This document shows, one piece after another, positions 9,034 to 22,420 of a stretch of 64,000 bases of DNA (position 1 is its first letter; every line of letters starts with the position of its first letter). A program made the translations under genes and the position numbers. The notes under the pieces are model-generated. The model searched no databases. It had not been told where the DNA came from and saw nothing but the letters and a program-made list of their open reading frames with translations. The stretch covers positions 2,728,001 to 2,792,000 of the forward strand of contig NZ_AP024653.1 in NCBI RefSeq assembly GCF_019977335.1. Reading direction: 5' to 3'. The DNA comes from Arthrobacter sp. NicSoilB4 (GTDB lineage: Bacteria; Actinomycetota; Actinomycetes; Actinomycetales; Micrococcaceae).

Positions 9034-11082
9034 TCACTGCCCGCAGACAGTCAGTTTGTAGATTTTCGCTTGGCCTTGGGAATCCAAGAGGGTCGCTACT
9101 CCGGAAGCTTCGAGGTTGTCCAGCCCGCGGAAACCATTGTCGCCGCCGTGGACTTCCTGATGGCCAAAATCAAGCACATACCCGACGTGAAGCCGCTCAA
9201 CGATCGGACATAGGGTCGGATCCGAGCCGGCCTGGTTCAGACGCGTGAACAGCTGGTCCGAGCCTCCTGGGAGTTCGCTAAGCATGTGAAGCTGGATGAG
9301 TTTCCTGCCGGTAAACGCGTACGCCAGGGCGCTCCCATTCCACGGATTGCCCACCATTACCGCGTCGTGCGGGATTTCGTCTGGCAGTCGCTTCAACAAC
9401 GCCATCTCGTCTGCGGACACAAGCCGCGAGTCGTTGTTCAATTGATAGCCGCCCGCGGCTGAGTTGGTCGCCGCCCGAACGTTGGCTTGCTGGGTACCGA
9501 CCGCAAGCAGGCTTGCAGCCACCACTGCCGCCGCTACGCCTACATACCGCCGGGACCGACTCGCTCCGTCCACGGCCGGAGGCTCCTTGGCGGAAGGGTA
9601 TCTGGCCATCAGCGGAGCCACCCACTTGTCCCAGCCACGAACCGCTCCAATGACGGCCAGCGGCAGAATCACCGTGGGGAGAAGCGATGCCAGGCGGGGT
9701 GGGTCGTTGTACCAGACACCTGTGAAGAACGTCCGAAGATCCCCAAACGGGAAGGCCGCCACGATGACGAAGAGGCTCGCGATGACCGCGTACATTCCGA
9801 CAAGCCAAAGCTGCTTGCGGCGCAGGATCAGCGATACCAGCCCTGCCACCGCCAGCACCATCACGACCCATGAGACCGGGCGTCCAATGGCGGAACTGGT
9901 GAGTACCTCGCCAATGGCCCGCCCTGTCGTTTCGATGGGGGGCCAGAAGGCCGCGATCTCGGGAGGCCGGACCGTCTTCCAAAGAACAGCAAGTGCGCCC
10001 AGTCCCAGCAGGAGCATCAGGATCATTCCGGCCACAGGCAGTGCGACTCGCTGCGACCGTCGCGCAAGCCTCACAGTGAGCCCCGCCCACAGGATCAGCA
10101 GGGGTGGCACCATCAGCGCCACAAGCGCCATTGTGCTGCTCGGGTGCGCCAGGGTCAGGCCTGGAAGCACTAGAACGAACAGCAACCACGACACGGTTCT
10201 TGATTCTGACGGTTTCCACCCCAATCCCAATGCTTGGATTCCCAGCGCGAGAGCCACCGGCAGCAACGCGTTGCCCAGGAAGTTCGGATAGAGGACACCA
10301 AAATCCAGCAGCAACAGTGGAAACGCGCCGAAAGCCGCGGACAGGACCCCTGCCGCGACGCTGACGGCGACCCGGTTTCCAAGGATCTTGTGTGCCAGGA
10401 AGATGCAGCCCAGCGGCCAGACGATGGATCCGACCACGAGATTCACCACATTGACGGCCACGGGGATGGCGGCACCCGTCGTGGCGGCAAGCAGCGCGAC
10501 AAGATCGTGCCAGGCCGCCGGGTAGAATCCGCCACCGGTCATGGAGCTCACTGTGATGGACGATGCCGAGCCCGTGTCGAGTATGTAACGCACGGCGTTA
10601 AGGTGAAAAACGTTGTCGAACGTTTGCGAGAAAGCCTCAGGCCGTCCGAAGGCGGCCACGAGACGTCGGCCAATGAGAAATGCTGCAACAACAAGCGCGA
10701 GCCCGTGGCCAGCCCCCGCCCACCAGTTAATCGCCCTGCGTCCGCTGGGCTTCTCGGCACGGGCAGTTTTGGTGAGCAAGGTGGTTGTCGCCAGGGCAAC
10801 AACACTAATCAGGGCCGTGAAGATGAAGACCGGCAGAAGTGACCACTTCATGTTCAGGAGCGGTGCCACCAGAGCTGAGACTGACACGATTGAGACCGTG
10901 ATGGCGGGAGCCATGGCCAGTAGCGCCATCCCGCGGGCCCGGCTTGCCCAGGCCACGAGTGCCCCCGGGACGAACAACAAGCCGATCGCCACAACGACAA
11001 GCGGGACTACAGACCACCACGACAAAGGAATCCTCCGAGAACTTTGATTGAACGAATGCAAAAACCTATTGGTCATTGTCAT
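9034..11082 (-). CDS. Large polytopic membrane protein, DUF6541 / GT-C-like (paralogue B)
   Basis: The 682-residue protein has about 14 predicted membrane helices and a C-terminal soluble domain of roughly 150 residues. A FDNVFHLNAVRYI loop and a GGGFYPAAWHDLVALLA segment are the conserved blocks of this actinobacterial DUF6541 family, which is built like GT-C glycosyltransferases. The start ATG has GGAGG seven bases upstream. It sits between the acyltransferase-SGNH gene (46 bp away) and capF (27 bp away). I infer an outer-face glycosyl or polymer-modifying role; the substrate is unknown. The similarly built paralogue lies at 4443-6497 on the opposite strand. Confidence 0.72.
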   Translation of the reverse strand: MTMTNRFLHSFNQSSRRIPLSWWSVVPLVVVAIGLLFVPGALVAWASRARGMALLAMAPAITVSIVSVSALVAPLLNMKWSLLPVFIFTALISVVALATTTLLTKTARAEKPSGRRAINWWAGAGHGLALVVAAFLIGRRLVAAFGRPEAFSQTFDNVFHLNAVRYILDTGSASSITVSSMTGGGFYPAAWHDLVALLAATTGAAIPVAVNVVNLVVGSIVWPLGCIFLAHKILGNRVAVSVAAGVLSAAFGAFPLLLLDFGVLYPNFLGNALLPVALALGIQALGLGWKPSESRTVSWLLFVLVLPGLTLAHPSSTMALVALMVPPLLILWAGLTVRLARRSQRVALPVAGMILMLLLGLGALAVLWKTVRPPEIAAFWPPIETTGRAIGEVLTSSAIGRPVSWVVMVLAVAGLVSLILRRKQLWLVGMYAVIASLFVIVAAFPFGDLRTFFTGVWYNDPPRLASLLPTVILPLAVIGAVRGWDKWVAPLMARYPSAKEPPAVDGASRSRRYVGVAAAVVAASLLAVGTQQANVRAATNSAAGGYQLNNDSRLVSADEMALLKRLPDEIPHDAVMVGNPWNGSALAYAFTGRKLIQLHMLSELPGGSDQLFTRLNQAGSDPTLCPIVERLHVGYVLDFGHQEVHGGDNGFRGLDNLEASGVATLLDSQGQAKIYKLTVCGQ

Positions 11083-11128
11083 GAGCCGCCCTCCCGAATC
11101 TTACTCGACTGGGGTTCGGCGGTTTGTG

Positions 11129-13264
11129 CTAGAAGTTGAGTCGCTGCGCCAACGCTGGCGCCAACGTCTTGGCGAATGTATTGGTCATGTGGTTGTCCCG
11201 ATAGACCATCACATTGCCGATAACTGCCGGACAGACGCCCTGGCGGCAAAAATATGCGGACAGGTCGAGGAACTCGACTCCTGGTACCTGTGCTCCGGCC
11301 AGCTGCAGAGGATCCGTCCGGGCGTCCACTGCGCGCATCCTGGTCTGGCACATCGGTGAATCGGTTCCGTTGAGCGAAACGCACTCAGGAGTGGAGACGT
11401 CGGGATATGGGTTGTCGCCCACAACAGCTACCCGGATACCGGCTGCCCGAAGCGGCTTCAGGACCTCGACATAGCCGTCGACCAGCGCCTGAGGATTATC
11501 CCACCCCCATTTGAGCGCACGCTGATAGCCGGCTGGCGTCATTCCGGAAACCACTACCAACTGCGGCCGGAGGAGCAGGATCCGTTCCAGGGTTACCTTG
11601 TTCTGCTCGGAACAATTGTGGTAAACCGTCGTGCCATCCGCTGGCGGCGATGTAGAAAAGGGACACCCATTGCGAACCATGGCCCGCACGTTCCATCCCG
11701 AAGGCGTCCCGGCGATAAGAAGCGCATCCACGTATTGCGCGGCGTGCGAGTCCCCCACAACGACCATCGTTTTCGAGGCATCCACCGGACCGTACAAGCA
11801 TTGCTCGATCCTGATGTTCGCCGGATCAAAGGTCCCGCATTCGTCCTTGCCGGTGAGGGGCACGTCCTTCAATGCCACGGCGGGATCCGGCTGAACGGGC
11901 AGTGTATCGGGAACCGATGCAGGGCGACTGGGGTCAAACGCCGTCGCTCCCGGATATTCGCGCAGGTTCAGCGCCCCGCTCAGCTGCTGGGATTTGACTT
12001 CGACGACGACCCAAGGCGCAAGGGCCGGAATAGTTGTGGCTGCGATCAATCCCGCGGCCACAACGAGTGCGTTTCCGGCCAGGGGCCTCCATCGTCTTGC
12101 TTTCAGCGGAAGACCCGGGAAAGGGCTGACCGCGTGACGGAACCTTTGCTCGACGAAGTAGTAGGACGTAACGGCCAACCCCAAGCTGATCCCGACAATG
12201 GCCGCACCGTGAAGGTAGCCGGGCGTTCGGCCCAGGAGAAACACGTAGAAGACCACCACGGGCCAATGCCAGAGGTAGAGGGAGTAGGACAGATCACCAA
12301 CATAGGTCACCGGCCGGAGGCTCAAGAGCCGGGTAACCGAATAACCGCGGTCGACTGATGGCTGCAAGTGCGACGCACCCGAAGCGACTACCAAAACCGT
12401 AGCCAGCACCGGCAAGAGTGCGACGGATCCTGGGAAATCCATGGCGGTAGAGAACGTCAACGCGGAATAGAGGATTGCGCAGAGACCGATCCAACCGGCA
12501 GCACGCAGGAACACCGCCCGCGGATGCATCTTCGGCAATAGGACGGCGGCAATACCCCCCATACCGAGCTCCCACATTCGGGTGCTCGTAGCGAAGTACG
12601 CGATGCCGTGCTCCGTGGACGAAAACATGATGCTGTGGACGAATGACGCAAGGGACACTGTCGCCAGCACGGCGAGACAAATGATTTCAATCCTTAGGCG
12701 CAGCTTCGCAGCGACGGCCACCCCCGCCAGGAGGATCAGTGGGGTTACCAAATAGAATTGTTCTTCGACGGCAAGAGACCAATAGTGCTGCACCGGCGAC
12801 ACGGCGGCTGTCGCGCCCGCATAGCTGTTTTCGCTGAACGCCTGATTCCAGTTCTGGACCTGCAGCCCTGACATGATCACGTCCAGGGAAATTGACTGCC
12901 ACCTGTTTTGTGGCAGGAAAATCACAGTCGCGATCGTGGTCGCAATCAGGACCACGCTGGCAGCCGGCAGCAGGCGCCGGATGCGCTTGGCGTAGAAGAC
13001 GGACAGCCGAATCCGTCCGGTATCGGAGAGTTCCCGGACCAGGGATCCCACAATGAGGAAGCCTGAGATGACGAAGAACACGTCGACTCCGACAAAGCCA
13101 CCAGGCAGCAGTTCCGGCCAGATGTGATAAAAAATCACGAGTCCCACGGCCAGGGTGCGCAGCCCCTGGATGTCCATTCTTAGGCCCGTATTCGCCTTGT
13201 CAGGAGAAGAACTTACCCGTATATGGCGCCCCTGAAGCACCATCGCCGACGGCCTACTAGTCAC
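11129..13264 (-). CDS. Membrane acyltransferase (family 3) with C-terminal SGNH domain
   Basis: The 711-residue protein has an N-terminal acyltransferase-3 domain (about residues 30-380) with DIQGLRTLAV, a membrane histidine in the FYHIWP segment, and GFVGVDVFFVISGFLI. A linker leads to a periplasmic-side SGNH domain with GDSHAAQYVDA (catalytic serine block) and a terminal DNHMT segment supplying the Asp-His pair. Such OafA-like proteins O-acetylate extracellular polysaccharides, moving acetyl groups across the membrane and attaching them with the SGNH domain. The GTG start is preceded by AGGAAG. It probably decorates the polymer made by the surrounding operon. Confidence 0.88.
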   Translation of the reverse strand: MTSRPSAMVLQGRHIRVSSSPDKANTGLRMDIQGLRTLAVGLVIFYHIWPELLPGGFVGVDVFFVISGFLIVGSLVRELSDTGRIRLSVFYAKRIRRLLPAASVVLIATTIATVIFLPQNRWQSISLDVIMSGLQVQNWNQAFSENSYAGATAAVSPVQHYWSLAVEEQFYLVTPLILLAGVAVAAKLRLRIEIICLAVLATVSLASFVHSIMFSSTEHGIAYFATSTRMWELGMGGIAAVLLPKMHPRAVFLRAAGWIGLCAILYSALTFSTAMDFPGSVALLPVLATVLVVASGASHLQPSVDRGYSVTRLLSLRPVTYVGDLSYSLYLWHWPVVVFYVFLLGRTPGYLHGAAIVGISLGLAVTSYYFVEQRFRHAVSPFPGLPLKARRWRPLAGNALVVAAGLIAATTIPALAPWVVVEVKSQQLSGALNLREYPGATAFDPSRPASVPDTLPVQPDPAVALKDVPLTGKDECGTFDPANIRIEQCLYGPVDASKTMVVVGDSHAAQYVDALLIAGTPSGWNVRAMVRNGCPFSTSPPADGTTVYHNCSEQNKVTLERILLLRPQLVVVSGMTPAGYQRALKWGWDNPQALVDGYVEVLKPLRAAGIRVAVVGDNPYPDVSTPECVSLNGTDSPMCQTRMRAVDARTDPLQLAGAQVPGVEFLDLSAYFCRQGVCPAVIGNVMVYRDNHMTNTFAKTLAPALAQRLNF

Positions 13265-13362
13265 AGTTTTCTTCCTATAGTGAAACGGTCGTCGTCGATG
13301 TGCTCCCGTTCGGGGACTGAGACGCTCAGTCCCCTTAAGGGCAGCCCTGCCGCTGCCCGGCC

Positions 13363-14088
13363 CTAGGCCCGAAGAAGGGCCACGGCCTGATCAATAGGGC
13401 CGTCGAACATCAGGTTCCCGTGCTCAAGGAGGACACCCCGCTCGCAGATGCGCGACACCAGGTCAAGGTCGTGGCTGACGACAACGAGCGTCTTGCCGTT
13501 CTGGGCAAGCTCCTGAATCTTGGAGATGCACTTGCGCTGGAACGGCTCGTCTCCGACCGCCAGAATTTCATCGATGAGGAAGACCTCAGGGTCCGTATGG
13601 ACTGCCACCGAAAAAGCCAACCGCAGATACATTCCGGAAGAGTAGAACTTCACTTCCGTGTCAATAAACTGCCCGATTTCTGCAAACTCCACGATGGCGT
13701 CGAAGCGATCGTTGACTTGCTGCTCCGTCATCCCCAGGATGGCTCCGTTGAGGTAGACGTTGTCCCGGCCCGACAAGTCGGGGTGGAAGCCCGCTCCAAC
13801 TTCAATGAGGCCGGCCACCCGTCCCCGGGTACGGACAGTGCCGGAGTCGGGAAGCATGACGCCGGATATGTGCTTCAGGAGCGTCGACTTACCGGACCCG
13901 TTCAGCCCCAGGAGCGCCACCGACTCTCCGGTCCTTACCGTCAGTGAGACGTCTTTGAGCGCGTGGAACTTCTCCGACAGGTCGCCTCGGCGACCCTTGG
14001 CAAGCCATACGACGGCCTCCTTCAACGACCGGGTGTGACGCAGCACAAATTGCTTGCTGACGTCCCGTACTTCAATAGCGTTTGCCAC
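13363..14088 (-). CDS. Polysaccharide ABC exporter ATP-binding protein (Wzt-like)
   Basis: The 241-residue ATPase has Walker A GLNGSGKST (61-69), a family-specific SSGM signature segment (150-153) and Walker B VFLIDE (169-174). It lacks the C-terminal carbohydrate-binding domain of O-antigen Wzt proteins, like the short RfbE/Rv3781-type ATPases of galactan exporters and TagH-type teichoic acid exporters. The GTG start follows the permease stop codon with no gap, and CAGGAG lies just upstream inside the permease gene. With the permease it should move a lipid-linked glycan across the membrane. Confidence 0.9.
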   Translation of the reverse strand: MANAIEVRDVSKQFVLRHTRSLKEAVVWLAKGRRGDLSEKFHALKDVSLTVRTGESVALLGLNGSGKSTLLKHISGVMLPDSGTVRTRGRVAGLIEVGAGFHPDLSGRDNVYLNGAILGMTEQQVNDRFDAIVEFAEIGQFIDTEVKFYSSGMYLRLAFSVAVHTDPEVFLIDEILAVGDEPFQRKCISKIQELAQNGKTLVVVSHDLDLVSRICERGVLLEHGNLMFDGPIDQAVALLRA

Positions 14089-14966
14089 TCACAACTCCTG
14101 CGCGAATCGGCCCTCAAGCCGACGAAATGTAAATTGGCCCAGGACAAGGACCGCGATCGAAAGAACGATTCCCACGGGCAACCACAGGGTGAACAAGTTC
14201 GGCGGCATCGGCGCTGAACCATCGGTGGTAGGCAACCAGAAAGCGTAGTGGAAGAGCTCCACTCCAACGGTGATCGGATTCGCCTGGTAGACGGCGAAAG
14301 CAACGTCCCCAAGCTTGTCCCGAACCATGGTCCACGAGTACATGACCGGCGAAGCCCATGTCGCAATCATCAGCAACATGTCGACGATGTTCTCGGAGTC
14401 ACGGAAATAGACGTTTGCCGAGCCGAACAACAGGCCGAGTCCCGTGGCAAGGAGTGCAACGATGACAAAGCCTCCGACCGCAGCCAGGAGCTGGAGCAGA
14501 TTGGGGTGCCACCCCGCAAAGACACAGGCTGTAACGAGCACAACCAGCTGCGGAAAAAAGTGAACCGCGGAAACCCACACAGAGGCGACAGGGAACAGCT
14601 CCCGCGGAAGATAGATCTTCTTGATCAAGTTGCCGTTATGGACTATCGACCTAGCGGCATTGCCCAGTGCCTCGGAAAAGAAATTGATGAGCACAATTCC
14701 CGAGAAAAGGTAGATGGCATAGTTGGCGAGCCCGTCAGGGTTCTTGGGACTTTTTTCCAGTCCAAGAAAAACGCCCAGTGCGATGTAAAAAACAATGAAT
14801 TGGACGCCGGGCTTCACGTAGGACCACATCAGCCCCAGAACGGAGCCCCTGTAACGGACCTTGAGCTCTTTCCGTACCAACAACTTCAGCAAGAACCCCG
14901 ACTGGCGGATGTCGCGGATCCCGCCGCCGACGCCGGGGGTGGTGAGTTCGCCTAAGCTGACGCCGC

Positions 14967-14970
<4 letters not shown>
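14089..14970 (-). CDS. Polysaccharide ABC exporter permease (Wzm-like)
   Basis: I place the start at the GTG at 14970, which overlaps the glfT2 stop codon in a GTGA arrangement and gives 293 residues. A longer frame upstream to 15213 would overlap glfT2 by almost 250 bp with low-complexity residues and is rejected. The protein has the ABC-2 exporter layout: a cytoplasmic LLKLLVRKELKVRYRGSVLG segment, then six predicted helices. KKIYLPRELFPVA is the family motif between helices 2 and 3. Placement between glfT2 and the Wzt-like ATPase matches the galactan export genes of mycobacteria (Rv3783/Rv3781 type). Confidence 0.9.
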
Positions 14971-18346
<3,376 letters not shown>

Positions 18347-18391
18347 CTAGCGTGGGATTCAAACCACGCCGAGGGAAAGGACCCCCAGCCG

Positions 18392-21300
18392 ATGATGCTG
18401 CACTGCACGCTCGTTCCGGCGCCGGGATCCGCGCTCCCGTCGGGGCCCCTGGAGCTGGCCATCGAACTGCCGGACACGTGCCCCGGCGCGGAACTCCAGT
18501 TGGCGATCTCCCGGCGCTACGGGACCGGGGAACTGACCGTTGACCGGCTCCCGGTCTCGGCGTTCACTGTCGGCGAGGGGCCCCTCGTCGACGGCGCCGT
18601 TCTGGTGGACCGCCCAGTTCTGGTCGACAGCGCAGTTCTGGTGGACGGATCAGGGCCGGCCGCCACACCGTATGCGGCACCCCTTGCACTTGCCGTGCAC
18701 AGCGGGCCGGGCGCCGGCCTGGTCGTCCCTCTAAGGCGCGGACGGTTCCGGATCGGACGCAGCGGCACCGAGATCGTCGTTCCGGATGCCGAATTGTCCC
18801 GCGAACATGCGCTGCTGGACGTCTCCGACGCCGCCGTCACCGTGCTCGATCTCGGAAGTGCCAACGGGATCAGCGTCGACGGAAAAAGGGTACAAGCTGC
18901 GGCGCTCTCGACAGACGCCATGATCCGGTGCGGCGGCTCGTCAATGTCCCTGGTTTTCTGCGGCGCACTGGCCCCAGACGGCCAGGCTTCTGCCGGATCC
19001 GATGTCTCGGAACCGTTGGTGGTCAGCAACCCCGCTGCGAACAGCAGCAGGTCGGCCATGATGCTGGCTGCTGTTCTGCCGCTGGCCATCGGAGCCGGTC
19101 TGGTGGTGGTGACTGGAATGTGGATGTTCCTGGCCTTCACGGCCGTGTCAGCGGTTTCGGTCCTGGTGCCCCTGGTGTCGGGCAGAAGACAACGCCGCGA
19201 ATTGAGGGCAGCCGTCGCCGCGACCGCACGTGCGGACACGGAACGACGACGGCGGGCCGCTCCGTCTGCAAGCGCGTTGTCCCTGCGATGCTCATTCCCC
19301 GAACCCAGGTCAGAGGTTTCTGCCAGCACGGGACCCGTCTGGCTGCGGCTCGGGCTGGCGCGGCAAGGCGCGAACCTCCGGCTCGACCCGCCAGATTCCG
19401 GGTTTCGGCCACCGCCGCTCGGAATGATGCCCGTGACCCTGGATCCCAGGACCATCGTGACGAGCCTTCGTGGTCCCGAAGCTGCGGTGGCGGGGCTGCT
19501 CAGATCCTTTGTGCTGCAGCTTGCCTGCTACCCGGCTGCCCGGCGGACCAGGATCCACATTCATGGCCCAACCCCGGCGCTCCTTGCCGCGCGCTTCCTG
19601 GCGGCCGCAACTCTCTCCACGGAAGAGGCTTTCACTCGGGAAACCCTGGCGGCCGGACCGGGCGGAGACTACGAGCGCGGAGTGCTGATCATACTCAAAG
19701 CCGCTGAAACCGCCACGCTGCGCGTTGCGGCCGTCAGTAGCGGCTGGCAAGTGATCGACTGCGCCGGCGATCCGGATGCGGGCGCGAGGGCAGATTCAGA
19801 GTCAGCCATCGTCCTCAATGCCCGCACCGGACGGCTCTCATTAGCCAGCTCCTCGCTAGAGTTCACTCCTGACCTCGTTCCAGCCGACGTATTCGACCGC
19901 AACTGCCGCCGGTTGAGGGCCGGAGCGCCGTCAGCAGGCCCCCGGGCGGGCATCCCCGAGGCTTGTTCACTTGGCGGGCTGGTCCCGTTTTCAGCGCGGA
20001 ACATCTCCCGTCGTTGGACTGAGTCCGTCGCAGCGCGCGGTCTTCCGGTCGTGGTCGGCGTCGGAGGTTCCGGTCCCCTGCGGCTGGACCTCCAGGCGGA
20101 CGGCCCCCATTTCCTGGTGGCGGGCACCACGGGTTCGGGCAAATCAGAATTCCTCCGAACCCTGGCCGCTGCGTTGGCGGCCGCCCATCCGCCCGGGCGA
20201 ATCAATCTGCTGTTCATTGATTTCAAGGGCGGCTCCGGTCTGCGGCCGTTGGCCGGCCTGGTTCACTGCGTCGGGCTCCTGACGGATCTCGACCGCAACG
20301 AAGTAGCCCGCGCCCTCGTCTCCCTGGGGGCGGAAGTACGCCGTCGGGAAGAGCTCCTCGCCGCGTACAACGCCCCGGATCTTCCGGCCTATGAGTCGCT
20401 TGATCCCGCGGGACCGGCACTGCCCCATCTGGCGATCATCATCGACGAATTCCGCATGCTGGTTGATGAGGCGCCCGAAGCACTTGCCGAGCTCATGCGC
20501 ATTGCCGCCATCGGCCGTTCCCTCGGAATACACCTCATCATGGCAACCCAGCGCCCACAGGGCGCGGTGACCGCGGACATCCGTGCGAACGTGACCAGCT
20601 GCATCGCACTGAGGGTCCAATCCGAGATGGAATCCATCGACATCATCAATTCCCGGCTGGCCGCCGCCATCCCGATCACGAGTCCGGGCCGCGCCTTCCT
20701 GGTCCGCGGAAACGAGGCCCCGGAGGAATTCCAGTCGGCCACGGTCACTTCGCCCGTCCAGGAGAAGGCCCGCCGCCCCACCGTGATGGAGGCGATGGAA
20801 TTCCTCAACCGCCGGCCGGCTGGCTCATCCCCCGGCCTGGCGGACAGCACCGCCCCGCAACCTGCCCTGGCAGCAACCCAACTGACGGAAACGGTAGCCG
20901 CACTGTGGGAGGCAACCGGCAGTTGCCCACCACGCCGTCCCGTCGCAGAGCCCCTCCCCAGGAATTTGCCGTTTCCCGCCGACGGGAGCCGCACCCGGAT
21001 CCGGCTGGGTGTGTTGGACCTTCCTGAAGAGCAGCGGGTCGCCGAATTCGGCTGGCTTCCGGTGGCACACGGTCATCTGGGATTGATCTCGGGCCACAAC
21101 GGCGGTGCCGACGCCGTCCTGGAACTTGTCGTGCATCAGCTCCTCAGCTGCGACGATGAATGGCATCTCTACCTTTTGGATGCCGCCGGGTCCCTCAGCG
21201 GAGCGGTCATGTCTCCCCGGGTCGGGGCAGTCGCGGGGCTGCACGAACTCCGCAGGGCCGTGCGGGTGCTGGAGCGGCTCTCGGAAGAAATGAACCGGCG

Positions 21301-22420
21301 ACTAAGCACGGCGCACAGGGCCAGTGCACCTTCTCTAGTTCTCGCAGTGTGCGGCTGGGGATCCTGGGTGTCGGCGTTTCGATCCGGCCCGCTGGCCTGG
21401 GCCGAAGACCTCGTCCATAACCTCGTCCGCGACGGCGCCCGGGCTGGAATCACCCTGCTCATTGCGGGCGAACGCGAGCTTGTCACGGCGCGGTTCTTCG
21501 CTGCCGTTCCCAACCGGATCTTCCTGCCCGCCGGGTCGACGGAAGAGGGGCGCCTCGGCTGGCCCCGGCTGCCAGTCCTTGACGCAGGTCCCGGCCGGGT
21601 GGTGGTTTTTGGGCCGATGTCCGCAGCATCCTCTCCAGCGGGTCATGCGGGACAGCTGTTCGCGCCTCTCCCCCCTCCTGTCCGGGACGGGGCCGCCACC
21701 CTGAGAGCCCGGCCGTTCCGCATCGAGCCATTGCCCAGGCTGGTCACGGTCGCTCAGGTCCACTCCCGCAGGCCGGGCCCTGCTCCCCTGCCCGGCTACG
21801 TGTGCCTTGGCGTCGGAGGCGACGAGCTCCGCCCGGCGGGCATCCAGCTGTCACAGGGCGACGTCCTCGCCGTCCTGGGCGGCCAGGCGTCCGGGAAGAC
21901 TTCGCTACTAGCTGCCCTGCCGGGCCTCAATCCGGAGGCCCGCTGGCTTCGGGCCCCGGCGGAGACAGATCCGGAGCCGTACTGGTCGGGGGTCCACGAA
22001 GCCGCGTGCTCCGGCTCCCTTGACCCGGCGGCAATTCTGTTGGCGGACGACCTCGATCTGCAGTCGCCGGAAGCCAACAGCCGGGTGCTCCTGCTGAACA
22101 GGCTCGGCTGGCGGGTGGTTCTCACTGCAGGATTCAGCCCGGGCATCCGGCAACGGGTTCCGCTGGTCCAGAACGCGACCGGCCAGGTTCGCGGCGTCCT
22201 GATCGCCCCGCAGAGCCTTCTCGACGGAGAACTGTTCGGCGTCCGTTTCGACCTCGAGCACAATCCTCCCCCGGGACGTGCGGTCGTGGTTTCGGACGGC
22301 CGCCCGCAGGCGGTGCAGTTGGCGTTCGGTCCTGCAGCAGGCAGCAAAGCGCCAGAGGACCGTGAGGCACTGGCTACAGGGCCGGCGGAGCCCCGCCTGC
22401 ACGGGAAGCGAACGCAATGA
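18392..22420 (+). CDS. FHA-FtsK/SpoIIIE ATPase, EccC/EssC-like (type VII secretion type)
   Basis: The 1342-residue protein starts with about 100 residues of variable sequence, then an FHA domain (GRSGTEIVVPDAELSREHALL, roughly 120-140). Two membrane helices follow (about 222-264), then three tandem ATPase-like domains. Domain 1 has an intact P-loop GTTGSGKSE (578-586) and Walker B IIIDEF ending near 687, with the EccC/EssC-typical LFIDFKGGSGL. Domain 2 has only ISGHNGGAD at the P-loop position and looks inactive. Domain 3 has GGQASGKTS with lysine 1169. The family drives type VII export of WXG100 substrates, but no WXG100, EccB, EccD, EsaA or YukD-like gene is in the window. A GAAAGGA stretch precedes the ATG. 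Confidence 0.82.
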   Translation: MMLHCTLVPAPGSALPSGPLELAIELPDTCPGAELQLAISRRYGTGELTVDRLPVSAFTVGEGPLVDGAVLVDRPVLVDSAVLVDGSGPAATPYAAPLALAVHSGPGAGLVVPLRRGRFRIGRSGTEIVVPDAELSREHALLDVSDAAVTVLDLGSANGISVDGKRVQAAALSTDAMIRCGGSSMSLVFCGALAPDGQASAGSDVSEPLVVSNPAANSSRSAMMLAAVLPLAIGAGLVVVTGMWMFLAFTAVSAVSVLVPLVSGRRQRRELRAAVAATARADTERRRRAAPSASALSLRCSFPEPRSEVSASTGPVWLRLGLARQGANLRLDPPDSGFRPPPLGMMPVTLDPRTIVTSLRGPEAAVAGLLRSFVLQLACYPAARRTRIHIHGPTPALLAARFLAAATLSTEEAFTRETLAAGPGGDYERGVLIILKAAETATLRVAAVSSGWQVIDCAGDPDAGARADSESAIVLNARTGRLSLASSSLEFTPDLVPADVFDRNCRRLRAGAPSAGPRAGIPEACSLGGLVPFSARNISRRWTESVAARGLPVVVGVGGSGPLRLDLQADGPHFLVAGTTGSGKSEFLRTLAAALAAAHPPGRINLLFIDFKGGSGLRPLAGLVHCVGLLTDLDRNEVARALVSLGAEVRRREELLAAYNAPDLPAYESLDPAGPALPHLAIIIDEFRMLVDEAPEALAELMRIAAIGRSLGIHLIMATQRPQGAVTADIRANVTSCIALRVQSEMESIDIINSRLAAAIPITSPGRAFLVRGNEAPEEFQSATVTSPVQEKARRPTVMEAMEFLNRRPAGSSPGLADSTAPQPALAATQLTETVAALWEATGSCPPRRPVAEPLPRNLPFPADGSRTRIRLGVLDLPEEQRVAEFGWLPVAHGHLGLISGHNGGADAVLELVVHQLLSCDDEWHLYLLDAAGSLSGAVMSPRVGAVAGLHELRRAVRVLERLSEEMNRRLSTAHRASAPSLVLAVCGWGSWVSAFRSGPLAWAEDLVHNLVRDGARAGITLLIAGERELVTARFFAAVPNRIFLPAGSTEEGRLGWPRLPVLDAGPGRVVVFGPMSAASSPAGHAGQLFAPLPPPVRDGAATLRARPFRIEPLPRLVTVAQVHSRRPGPAPLPGYVCLGVGGDELRPAGIQLSQGDVLAVLGGQASGKTSLLAALPGLNPEARWLRAPAETDPEPYWSGVHEAACSGSLDPAAILLADDLDLQSPEANSRVLLLNRLGWRVVLTAGFSPGIRQRVPLVQNATGQVRGVLIAPQSLLDGELFGVRFDLEHNPPPGRAVVVSDGRPQAVQLAFGPAAGSKAPEDREALATGPAEPRLHGKRTQ
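18596..18649 (+). repeat. Three 18-bp tandem repeats in the FHA-FtsK gene
   Basis: Three in-frame copies of an 18-base unit encode AVLVDR, PVLVDS and AVLVDG, and a partial copy (PLVDG) sits just upstream. They lie between the N-terminal segment and the FHA domain and probably form a short variable linker. Confidence 0.8.
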
